Shown here: positions 1-5,430 of the stretch, one piece after another
Position numbering within the stretch: the stretch's first letter is position 1
Layout: each line of letters opens with the position of its first letter
Assembly (NCBI GenBank): GCA_964537685.1
Contig: CAZICM010000119.1
Span: forward strand, 1-6,178
Length of the DNA stretch: 6,178 nt
From: CAZICM01 sp964537685
Lineage (GTDB): Bacteria; Myxococcota_A; Polyangia; Polyangiales; Polyangiaceae
Reading direction: 5' to 3'
Program-made: the position numbers and the translations under genes
Notes under the pieces: generated by a model
Told to the model about the DNA's origin: nothing
The model's input: the letters and a program-made list of their open reading frames with translations, nothing else
The model's database searches: none

Positions 1-558
1 GTGCGCACTGGCGCCGCTGTGGCCATTTTACCGAGCGGTCCAGATCAAGAAACCAACGCCACCAGCCATACATTTTTTGCCGCGGTCGCGATGAGCCGGA
101 CCCGCTGTTATCTCACCAGCCCTTATTTTGTACCGGATGAACCTATGCTTCGCGCGCTCGCGAACGCCGCGCTCCGGGGTGTCGATGTGCGCCTGATCGT
201 GCCTTCAAAAAACGATATTTGGCTGATGAAATATGCAATCCGATCGTTTTATCCCCAATTAATAAAGGCAGGCGTACGCATTTACGAATATCAGCCTTCT
301 GTATTGCACGCAAAAACGATGGTTGTGGATTCCGAATGGGGCGTCGTGGGGTCGGCCAATCTGGATATCCGCAGTTTCCGGCTGAATTTCGAAGTGAGCG
401 CCCTCGTGTACGATTCAGAATTCGCGGGCGTGCTGGAGCACCAATTTGAAAAAGATTTGGCCGCGAGCCGGGAAATCACCGCGCTCGATTTAGCCCGGCG
501 TTCTATTTTCGATGCTTTTCGCGAAGGCGCGGCACAGCTTCTTTCTCCGCTCCTCTAG
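1..558 (+). CDS. cls: Cardiolipin synthase / phospholipase D family protein, C-terminal part (5' end outside window)
   Basis: Membrane-associated enzyme that joins phosphatidyl groups to make cardiolipin, or a close PLD-superfamily relative. The visible 185 residues form the second catalytic half of a bacterial Cls. An SGPD segment (residues 12-15) opens the domain, followed by LTSPYFVPDEPML (38-50) and RGVDVRLIVPSKND (59-72). Next comes a complete HKD motif: H103, K105, D110, then GSAN (117-120) and LDIRS. The end, ...LLSPLL, resembles the FFSPLL end of E. coli ClsA. Full-length Cls proteins have about 400-500 residues and two HKD motifs, so the N-terminal membrane segments and the first HKD motif lie left of the window. 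The GTG at position 1 is therefore an internal Val codon, not the start. The following MBL gene begins 67 bases downstream on the same strand and may be co-transcribed. A generic PLD-like transphosphatidylase cannot be excluded without the N-terminal half. Confidence 0.88.
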   Translation: MRTGAAVAILPSGPDQETNATSHTFFAAVAMSRTRCYLTSPYFVPDEPMLRALANAALRGVDVRLIVPSKNDIWLMKYAIRSFYPQLIKAGVRIYEYQPSVLHAKTMVVDSEWGVVGSANLDIRSFRLNFEVSALVYDSEFAGVLEHQFEKDLAASREITALDLARRSIFDAFREGAAQLLSPLL

Positions 559-625
559 CAAGCAGCAAGCCCTTAAAAATTCATCTTCACGCCGCGCCAA
601 AAACAAGCCAGCATTGCAGGCACGC

Positions 626-1444
626 ATGAAAGTCTTCGTGCTCGCGAGCGGAAGCAGCGGAAATGCGGCGCTATTCGCGTCTGGGGGAACTCAAATTCTC
701 GTGGATGCTGGCATTTCGCCTGATACGCTGCTCGATAGGCTAAGCCGCGCGGGCTTGGTGCCTCTGCTCGATGCCATCGTGATTACCCACGCCCATGACG
801 ATCATTTGGGCCAATACAAAAGAATTGCAGAAAAATTCAATCTTCCCGTATACATGAGCGAGTCGACCGTCCGCCACGCCCAGCCTTCCGGGCAACTGCG
901 GCTTCGCTATTTTCATCCCAGGCAAGCCTTTGAAATTGGCGCGCTCACGATATCGCCGCTTCCATTGCCTCACGATGCTCCGCAAGTATCGCTCACCATT
1001 TCCGATGGCCGCCGCAAAGCCTCGATCGCGACCGATTTAGGCGAAGTGCCTCCCGCCTTGCCCGAACATCTTGGCCACAGCGATATTGTCCTCATCGAAT
1101 CCAATCATGATGTAGAAATGGTCGATCGGGGGCCATATCCCCGGCATCTAAAGCGAAGGATTTTATCGGCGCGCGGCCATTTATCGAATGAGCAATCGGC
1201 CGAATTGATAAAAACATTCGGCGATCAAGTAAAAACAGTTGTATTGATGCATTTATCGAAAGCGAACAATCGCGCTGAATTGGCTTTGAATGCGGCAGGC
1301 GCGGCTCTTGCGGGGAAGCGGGTTCATTTGCATTTAGCGCCGGCGCAAGGGCTGTTGGAACTCGACACAGAAACGCCGAGGCCCGAGAGCGCGAGGCCCA
1401 GGGAAAAAGAAAATGGGCAGAGATATTTGCCGGGAATTGAATAA
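626..1444 (+). CDS. MBL-fold metallo-hydrolase, YycJ/WalJ-like
   Basis: Predicted cytoplasmic metal-dependent hydrolase of the metallo-beta-lactamase fold, 272 residues, close to the usual 250-270 of YycJ/WalJ proteins, some of which are described as nucleases. It opens with MKVFVLASGSSGN, the family's N-terminal strand. Metal ligands are visible in order: THAHDDH (H55, H57, D59, H60), a PHD at 115-117, D137 in ATDLG, and late histidines in NHD (H161), GHLSN (H185) and LMHLS (H209). The stretch ESNHDVEM ... GPYPRHLKRRI ... GHLSNEQ is the strongest pointer to YycJ/WalJ rather than to beta-lactamases or glyoxalases. I chose ATG 626 because the family starts there and AGG lies 5 bases upstream. 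The open frame extends to ATG 512, but that adds 38 basic, low-complexity residues overlapping the Cls gene. The last 25 or so residues form a charged Pro/Glu/Arg-rich tail probably outside the fold. The cellular role is not determined by the sequence. Confidence 0.92.
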   Translation: MKVFVLASGSSGNAALFASGGTQILVDAGISPDTLLDRLSRAGLVPLLDAIVITHAHDDHLGQYKRIAEKFNLPVYMSESTVRHAQPSGQLRLRYFHPRQAFEIGALTISPLPLPHDAPQVSLTISDGRRKASIATDLGEVPPALPEHLGHSDIVLIESNHDVEMVDRGPYPRHLKRRILSARGHLSNEQSAELIKTFGDQVKTVVLMHLSKANNRAELALNAAGAALAGKRVHLHLAPAQGLLELDTETPRPESARPREKENGQRYLPGIE

Positions 1445-1472
1445 GAGGCGGGATTAAAAATTCAATACGATT
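1445..1472. other. Short convergent intergenic gap
   Basis: Only 28 bases separate the stop of the plus-strand MBL gene from the stop of the minus-strand lipoprotein gene. The gap holds A- and T-runs (AAAAAT ... ATTTTATTT across its right edge) that could form a 5-bp, all-A/T stem. I see no G/C-rich hairpin, so a standard intrinsic terminator is not supported in either direction. Confidence 0.5.
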
Positions 1473-2474
1473 TTATTTCTTACGAATACCAAAAGCTGAA
1501 AGCACAGGGAGCCCGCCTTCAGCAGATGTAGAAATCGTCATTCCATCGGCCGAAACCACGCCGTCGCTTACCTTGGCCCATTCGCCATAAGGCGCGAATT
1601 CTTCACCAATACTCAGGCCGAGCACAAAGAATTCCACAGCCGTACCCGCCGCCCATTTCGGTGAATTGTTCACTGTCACCTGCGCAGGCGGACAGAAGAA
1701 CGAATCAATCGGCGATACCGCGAACAAAAGCTCCAATTTAAGCGCCGGATCCAATCCCGCGGGCTCTTGGCCCATGGGAACCTGCTCCGCCCGGAAGGCT
1801 TGAAGATCGTCGGAATCATACACAATGGAGTCGTGCGAAATGCCCGCGCCGGGGGCCAGCGTAAGCGTTACGCCGCCTGAAACAGCGCTCTTTCCAGCCA
1901 TAAGCGGCGAGCCCGAGGCCGGAAGCTCCAGCGTGACGATATTGCCCAAATCGTTTTTACCAGCCGCGAGCAGCGTCGCGAATTTGCCTGTAATCGTTCC
2001 ACTCTGTGAAAGGCCGCCGTATTTAAACGCCGGCTTCTTCATGTCTTTATTGACAATTACGGAAGCAATTCCATTGGCATTTGTTTCACCGTTAAAGCAT
2101 TGATCGAGGCCGCATACTTGAACCAAAACGCTGGAAAGAGCATTGCCATTGATATCCAGCACTGTGGCCGAAGCGGATTCGATATTGGTGGGAGCCGGAT
2201 TGCTTGTATTGGGCATTGGATTGCATTCGGCCTGCATCGCGCCGCCCGCGCCGCCCGTTCCATTTCCACCCATCCCCGTTCCAGAGGATGAAGTCGAGCT
2301 AGTGCTGGAAGAGCTGTTTCCGCCCGTGCCGCCGCTTGTTTGCGGGTCATCGGAACAGCCCGCGGCATAGAGCGAAAATGAAAGAAGCACACAGCCGATG
2401 CCCATAAAAAACCCACTGGATCGGCCACGCAGCGGGCTATTGAATTGACGATTAGACATGGAAGAAAAATGCAT
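1473..2474 (-). CDS. Putative secreted lipoprotein with regulatory-like Ig domain (last gene of minus-strand cluster)
   Basis: 333 residues, function unknown. The N terminus is a lipoprotein signal: basic/polar n-region to about residue 20, hydrophobic FFMGIGCVLLSFSLYAA, then AGC with the lipidated Cys at 40. Residues 41-80 are a Ser/Thr/Gly tether. Residues about 95-145 (ATVLDINGNALSSVLVQV, C121/C126, ETNANGIASV) resemble a carboxypeptidase-regulatory or Ig-like beta-sandwich of the 'dxnGxpl..v.V ... TdanG' type. Residues about 195-330 form a second beta-rich part: GGVTLTLAPGA, a paired C261, PAQVTVNN, AGTAVEFFVLG, GEWAKVSDGVVSADG. This resembles domains found in other extracellular myxobacterial proteins, but I cannot name the family. 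ATG 2474 is used because AGG lies 8 bases upstream; ATG 2459 (residue 6) would also keep the signal. It follows the 182-residue gene by 41 bases, which suggests co-transcription. Probably anchored on the outer envelope. Confidence 0.83.
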   Translation of the reverse strand: MHFSSMSNRQFNSPLRGRSSGFFMGIGCVLLSFSLYAAGCSDDPQTSGGTGGNSSSSTSSTSSSGTGMGGNGTGGAGGAMQAECNPMPNTSNPAPTNIESASATVLDINGNALSSVLVQVCGLDQCFNGETNANGIASVIVNKDMKKPAFKYGGLSQSGTITGKFATLLAAGKNDLGNIVTLELPASGSPLMAGKSAVSGGVTLTLAPGAGISHDSIVYDSDDLQAFRAEQVPMGQEPAGLDPALKLELLFAVSPIDSFFCPPAQVTVNNSPKWAAGTAVEFFVLGLSIGEEFAPYGEWAKVSDGVVSADGMTISTSAEGGLPVLSAFGIRKK

Positions 2475-2499
2475 GCGCCAAGCCTATGCCGCTCTGAAT

Positions 2500-2513
2500 G
2501 GGCGTCAATGCCC
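2500..2513 (-). repeat. Small inverted repeat between two minus-strand genes
   Basis: GGGC and GCCC arms around a 6-base loop, beginning two bases after the TAA of the 182-residue gene in the minus direction. There is no T-run after it and the stem is only 4 bp, so it is at most a weak pause or attenuation structure within the 41-base gap before the 333-residue lipoprotein gene. Confidence 0.25.
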
Positions 2514-2515
2514 GA

Positions 2516-3064
2516 TTAAAATGTGCTCAGGCGCAAATGGAGGCCCATCGCGCCCGGGCCGATTTGAGGCAATAGGACAATGGAAGGCGGAGCTAGGGCC
2601 TGCGCGGGTTTGACTTCGCGGGGCCAGAGAAGCCCCGTAAGCAGCACGCCAAAGCCCGCGATCTGCAAGGTGCCCAAGGCGATTAAGCCCGCGCTCTCCA
2701 AGCCATTGGGCTTGAGCGTGTAGAGACCCACGAACGGCCCAGCAAAGGGAATGTTGAGCGGATAGAAGCCAAGCCCTTCATTGCAGCTTGGAAGCCGGCC
2801 TTGAAGCTCGCAATTGGAGCGCACGCCCACCCATGCAATAGCAGCCGATGGGATATAGCCGCCCCACATTGCAATGCCGCCCGCGATAATCCAATCCGTG
2901 CGCAGTTCCGTCCGCGGCCCGGGGTTCGGAGCAAATGCGTACGAAAATGGAAGCAATGCGTTCGTTTGGGATTGGATAAAATTGACGGGTAATGCAAACG
3001 AAATGGAAGGGGAGGCCGCCTGAATGGCCAGGGCCGAGGCGAGTATCCAGCGAGGGAATTTCAA
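2516..3064 (-). CDS. Hypothetical secreted/membrane protein with TTG start
   Basis: 182 residues, no recognised function. Residues 1-24 look like a Sec signal peptide (MKFPRW, then a hydrophobic Ala/Ile/Leu stretch to FALPV). Hydrophobic stretches at about 57-81 (DWIIAGGIAMWGGYIPSAAI) and 122-147 (GLESAGLIALGTLQIAGFGV) could cross the membrane; a weaker one spans 100-117. C85 and C94 sit in the loop between and could form a disulfide. The end (PSIVLLPQIGPGAMGLHLRL) is a Gly-containing beta-like tail. The general plan (signal, paired helices around a GPFVGLY motif, short beta C terminus) recalls small uncharacterised myxobacterial proteins; that is recollection, not a search. The start is TTG, supported by GGAGAGG ending 4 bases upstream (GGAG 7 bases upstream) and an in-frame TGA just before it. 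It sits 42 bases after the large lipoprotein gene and 41 bases before the next one, so it is probably the middle gene of a three-gene unit. Confidence 0.78.
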   Translation of the reverse strand: MKFPRWILASALAIQAASPSISFALPVNFIQSQTNALLPFSYAFAPNPGPRTELRTDWIIAGGIAMWGGYIPSAAIAWVGVRSNCELQGRLPSCNEGLGFYPLNIPFAGPFVGLYTLKPNGLESAGLIALGTLQIAGFGVLLTGLLWPREVKPAQALAPPSIVLLPQIGPGAMGLHLRLSTF

Positions 3065-3068
3065 GCGG

Positions 3069-3075
3069 CCTCTCC
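3069..3075 (-). promoter_or_regulatory. Ribosome binding site that fixes the TTG start of the 182-residue gene
   Basis: Minus-strand GGAGAGG, with GGAG 7 bases from TTG 3064. An in-frame TGA lies just upstream and no ATG or GTG follows at a suitable distance, so this site decides the unusual start. It directly abuts the right-hand arm of the palindrome at 3076-3095. Confidence 0.7.
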
Positions 3076-3095
3076 GTCAATACAACCGTATTGAC
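3076..3095. repeat. Perfect 8-bp palindrome with 4-base loop in the 42-base intergenic gap
   Basis: GTCAATAC - AACC - GTATTGAC: the arms are exact reverse complements. It lies between the stop of the large lipoprotein gene and the start of the 182-residue gene. As RNA it would be a hairpin ending immediately before the GGAG ribosome binding site; as DNA it would suit a dimeric repressor. No T-run follows on the minus strand, so it does not look like an intrinsic terminator. Confidence 0.7.
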
Positions 3096-3106
3096 CCCAA
3101 AAACGG

Positions 3107-5248
3107 CTAGTTGATCTGCAGATTGGCGTTTGCGGTGCCGTTATTGCCAGCGCCGCCAATGCCGCCTTCAGGATTGGTGCCACCCGCGCCGCCAAAGCCG
3201 GGCACGCCCACCACGCACGTATTGGTCATAAATTGGAAAGTAACCGCGCCCGAGCGGGCAAGACATGCGCTCGGTCCACCACCGCCGCCGCCGCCAGGGC
3301 CACCGGCCGCGCCCTTGCCACCATTACCACCCTTGCCACCAGGGCCGCTATCGTCGCTGTTGGCGCCACCGTTGCCACCAACGCCTCCGTTTTGGCCCAA
3401 AGAGCCATTACCGCCCTTGCCACCATTGCCGCCGCTGCTTGTCGTGATGGTGTTCTTTGTGACGGTAACCTTGCCACCGGCCGCGAAAATACCAAAGCTT
3501 CCACCGCCGCCGCCGCCGCCGTTACCGAAATTGCCGCCTAGGCCGCCGCAACCACCGCTTCCGCCGCCGCCGCCCTTGTCCCAAGCGTTAAAGCATAGGC
3601 CGCCGCCGCTTCCGCCGCCGCCGCCGCCGCCGCCGCCGCCTGCGTTTCCATTGCCGCCCACGATGCCATTTTGGCCGGCCGCCGCCGCGTACATCTGTCC
3701 GATAATCGTTCCAAGCGCGTTTCCGCCCGTACCCGCGTTGCCCTGCATCGCATTGGCACCGTTCTGGCCATTACCCCCAGGCGTTCCCGGTGAGCCGATG
3801 GCGGGTGTACAGCCATTGGACCCAGCACCGTTGCCGCCAGGGGTTCCGCCAGTTCCTGGATTGCCATTCTGTCCGCTGGCCGAGTCGGCACCACCGTCGC
3901 CACCCTTGCCCCCAGGTACGGCGCAGTTGGGAGCCGCGCCGCCAAAGCCCGAGTTGTTGCTTTGCTCGGCGCCCGCGGAACCGTTATTCCCATTTCCTGC
4001 GGTAGGATTCGCGTGGGGAGCTCCGTCCACTCCATTTATACCATTGCCCCCAGATCCAACGCTGATCGTATTGAGCGTAACCGTAAGAGTATCCATACCC
4101 CCGCCCAAACGAATGCCATAGGTGCTATTGCTGGGCTGGTTATTGGACATCGCCTGAATTTCGATACCGGCGATGGAGGTCGGCAAATCGATTTGAGGCG
4201 CATTAAAGACAATACCCGATGCCTGCACGGTTGACACAACGCCCATCTTGCGCCTGAACTTAAAATCGGGATCGGTATGATCGAAGCCGCCGAGAATGCT
4301 GATTCCCGATACAACCGTCACATTTTCGTTATAAATCTCGCCCGACAAGCACACTGCGGGCAAACCGAGCGTTGAAGCCTTCTGAATAGCCGCTCCAATG
4401 GTCTGCATGGGCATCAGCCGCGTCCCATTGTTGGAATCGCTTCCTTCGCTGGCCGAAACGAAGACGCATTGCTCGGCCGGGCCATCGGTGCCATCGCAGT
4501 TCTGATCCGTGAACGTGTCGTCAATCGGATCATTGTTGGAAATAAAATTGCATTGATATTCGCATCCGCACATACCCGTCAGCGGATTTCCATCGATATC
4601 GTAGCTACCTGCCGGACAGCCCGCCGCACAGGGACAATCGGCCAATTCATTGGCTTCGCCGTCGCAATCGTCGTCTTCCGGCGTTCCGCAGTTCTCGAGC
4701 ATGGGCGTGACTTCACCACCACAGGTATTGCCCCACATTCCCGCGTTATCGCAGGTCTGCATACCGCCCACGCAAATACCCACGTTCTGCGTTGCGGGAT
4801 CTCCCGAATAACAAGCCTGCGTATCACCGGGCGTGCAAACGCCGCAATCCATCACTTCGTTGGGCGTTCCATCGCACTCTTCGTCTTCGGGCGTCGCGCA
4901 ATCCTCCATCTTTGGCGTGACTTCGCCGTCGCATGTGGTGCTCCATGTGCTGTCGGCCAAGCACGTTTGCGTGCCGCCTTTGCACGTACCCACATTCTCG
5001 GTGCCCGCGCCGCCGGTGTAGCAAGCCTGCGTTTGACCAGGCATGCAGACACCGCCCGATGACGACGTCATACCCGATGAACTCGATCCCGAGCCCGACG
5101 AAGTGCTGGTGCTGCTGGAGCCCGATCCCGAGCCGCTTCCCGAGCCACTTCCGCTTGATGTGACCGCATCGCTGTCAGCGCAGCCCGCGGCCGCTCCGAT
5201 GCCGAACACAATGGTAAAACCCAAGCCTACAAAGACGTGTTTATGCAT
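3107..5248 (-). CDS. Large surface lipoprotein: tandem Cys-rich modules, beta-helix and Gly-rich repeats
   Basis: 713 residues from ATG 5248. Residues 1-22 are a lipoprotein signal (MHKHVFVGLG ... GIGAAAG) with the lipidated Cys at 23, followed by a (GS)n and Ser/Thr tether to about residue 65. Two adjacent 70-residue Cys-rich modules follow (about 67-206), each ending TPED[ED][ED]CDG, which recalls MopE-type metal-binding motifs. A linker ending in NCDGTDG (about 250-256) leads to VFVSASEGSDSNNGT and QTIGAAIQKA, typical of DUF1565/PbH1 right-handed beta-helices. Rung-like segments (TVTLNTISVG, KVTVTKNTITT, VTFQFMTNT) are separated by Gly-rich tracts of up to about 190 residues, with collagen-like GXX spacing in places, and the last strand is ANLQIN. 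TTG 5284 would add 12 residues, but ATG gives a standard signal; neither has a strong ribosome binding site. First gene of the minus-strand unit. The role is unknown; surface adhesion or matrix structure is inferred. Confidence 0.87.
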   Translation of the reverse strand: MHKHVFVGLGFTIVFGIGAAAGCADSDAVTSSGSGSGSGSGSGSSSTSTSSGSGSSSSGMTSSSGGVCMPGQTQACYTGGAGTENVGTCKGGTQTCLADSTWSTTCDGEVTPKMEDCATPEDEECDGTPNEVMDCGVCTPGDTQACYSGDPATQNVGICVGGMQTCDNAGMWGNTCGGEVTPMLENCGTPEDDDCDGEANELADCPCAAGCPAGSYDIDGNPLTGMCGCEYQCNFISNNDPIDDTFTDQNCDGTDGPAEQCVFVSASEGSDSNNGTRLMPMQTIGAAIQKASTLGLPAVCLSGEIYNENVTVVSGISILGGFDHTDPDFKFRRKMGVVSTVQASGIVFNAPQIDLPTSIAGIEIQAMSNNQPSNSTYGIRLGGGMDTLTVTLNTISVGSGGNGINGVDGAPHANPTAGNGNNGSAGAEQSNNSGFGGAAPNCAVPGGKGGDGGADSASGQNGNPGTGGTPGGNGAGSNGCTPAIGSPGTPGGNGQNGANAMQGNAGTGGNALGTIIGQMYAAAAGQNGIVGGNGNAGGGGGGGGGGSGGGLCFNAWDKGGGGGSGGCGGLGGNFGNGGGGGGGSFGIFAAGGKVTVTKNTITTSSGGNGGKGGNGSLGQNGGVGGNGGANSDDSGPGGKGGNGGKGAAGGPGGGGGGGPSACLARSGAVTFQFMTNTCVVGVPGFGGAGGTNPEGGIGGAGNNGTANANLQIN
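3125..4057 (-). repeat. Gly-rich repeat region encoding GGN/GGK/GGX triplets
   Basis: About 310 codons dominated by GGC/GGT/GGA/GGG with interspersed Asn, Lys, Ser and Ala (for example GGNGGKGGNG and GTGGTPGGNG). Gly often recurs every third residue, as in collagen-like or polyglycine-II structures, but Pro is scarce, so true collagen is unlikely. The repeats are imperfect at DNA level. The complementary strand reads as a long Pro-rich open frame, an artefact of Gly codons. Confidence 0.8.
3614..3640 (-). repeat. Trinucleotide microsatellite: nine consecutive GGC codons
   Basis: The plus strand reads (GCC)9 without interruption and the minus strand (GGC)9, followed by GGA, giving ten Gly in a row. 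It lies inside the longest Gly-rich tract of the lipoprotein. Length changes by slippage would stay in frame. Similar shorter runs occur near 3283-3295 and 3504-3521. Confidence 0.9.
4055..4471 (-). other. Predicted right-handed beta-helix (PbH1/DUF1565-like) segment of the large lipoprotein
   Basis: About 139 codons running from CVFVSASEGSDSNNGT to NTISVG. The pattern 'GSDSNNGT..MPMQTIGAAIQKA', then 'CLSGEIYNENVTV.SGISILGGFD' and 'VVSTVQASGIVF', matches the usual opening of secreted parallel beta-helix proteins. It carries the fold into which the Gly-rich tracts are inserted. No pectate-lyase-like catalytic cluster is evident to me. Confidence 0.6.
4631..4840 (-). repeat. Cys-rich module, copy 2 (70 residues)
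   Basis: Second copy of the module, from VCTPGDTQACYSG to NELADCP. By my count about 41 of 70 residues match copy 1, with no gaps, including every Cys, the Trp and the acidic TPEDDDCDG loop. Eight cysteines allow four disulfides, so an exported disulfide-stabilised domain is likely. It directly abuts copy 1. Confidence 0.8.
4841..5050 (-). repeat. Cys-rich module, copy 1 (70 residues)
   Basis: First copy, from VCMPGQTQACYTG to NEVMDCG, immediately after the Ser/Gly tether. It has the same Cys spacing as copy 2 and an acidic TPEDEECDG loop. Modules of this type recur in myxobacterial lipoproteins; a calcium or other metal site in the acidic loop is an inference. Confidence 0.8.
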
Positions 5249-5303
5249 GAGCCAATTCTGCCGGTATGTCTTTGGATTTGACAAGATGCTTTTCTTTATT
5301 CAT
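5241..5303 (-). other. Possible short upstream ORF overlapping the start of the large lipoprotein gene
   Basis: ATG 5303 begins a 20-codon, Lys-rich frame (MNKEKHLVKS...) whose TAA (5243-5241) lies just past the lipoprotein's ATG (5248-5246), so the two frames overlap by 8 bases. A perfect minus-strand GGAGG (5321-5317) is the best ribosome binding site in the region but lies 13 bases from this ATG, longer than usual. Coupled translation is possible; it may be chance. Confidence 0.25.
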
Positions 5304-5430
5304 CGGCGATTTTTATCCTCCGATCATTGACGCTTTGCGGCAGCGGCGCGGCCTAACTAGCACTTGACGTAGCCTGGCTTTATCGATCTTCTCTTCGTGT
5401 CAAAAAATATTGAGAAGAGAGGCACTTGAA
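5249..5430. promoter_or_regulatory. Divergent intergenic region with presumed promoters for the lipoprotein cluster and the VWA gene
   Basis: 182 bases between two divergently read lipoprotein genes, so at least one promoter in each direction should lie here. TTGACA on the minus strand (5403-5398) is a perfect sigma-70 -35 box, but the nearest -10-like GATAAA is only 13 bases on. TTGACG occurs on the plus strand at 5327 and 5364 without a convincing -10 at 16-18 bases. No -24/-12 (sigma-54) motif was seen. TCTTCTC (5387-5393) and GAGAAGA (5412-5418) form a 7-bp inverted repeat touching the VWA ribosome binding site. Exact promoters cannot be assigned by eye. Confidence 0.45.

Noticed and set aside
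512..625. ATG 512 as the start of the MBL gene
   Set aside because: It would add 38 basic low-complexity residues before the family's usual N terminus (MKVFVLASGSSGN) and overlap the Cls gene by 47 bases. ATG 626 fits the family and has an AGG upstream.
1445..1480. Bidirectional terminator between the MBL and lipoprotein genes
   Set aside because: Only a 5-bp all-A/T stem can be drawn, with no G/C-rich hairpin.
2057..2428. Second minus-strand frame of 123 codons inside the 333-residue lipoprotein gene
   Set aside because: Fully nested in a gene with a convincing lipoprotein signal and beta-domain. The shifted frame is Arg/Ala/Pro-rich, typical of an out-of-frame reading.
3076..3095. Palindrome as an intrinsic terminator of the large lipoprotein gene
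   Set aside because: On the minus strand it is followed by GGAGAGG rather than a T-run, so a structural or operator role fits better.
3125..4057. Repetitive region considered as a CRISPR array or tandem DNA satellite
   Set aside because: The repeats are codon-level Gly triplets in an open frame. There is no constant repeat with unique spacers and no cas genes.
3111..4121. Long plus-strand open frame encoding a 336-residue Pro-rich protein
   Set aside because: It is the exact complement of Gly codons (GGN to NCC/CCN) in the lipoprotein gene. It lacks a credible start site or domain, and the minus-strand protein has a signal peptide, tether and recognisable modules.
4469..5062. Plus-strand open frame of 197 codons opposite the Cys-rich modules
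   Set aside because: It lies wholly antisense to the conserved tandem Cys-rich modules. Its apparent repeat similarity is inherited from them, and no ribosome binding site or known domain is seen.
5249..5284. TTG 5284 as the start of the large lipoprotein
   Set aside because: It would put 12 polar residues before an already complete signal peptide and has only a weak A-rich upstream sequence. Kept as a possible alternative.
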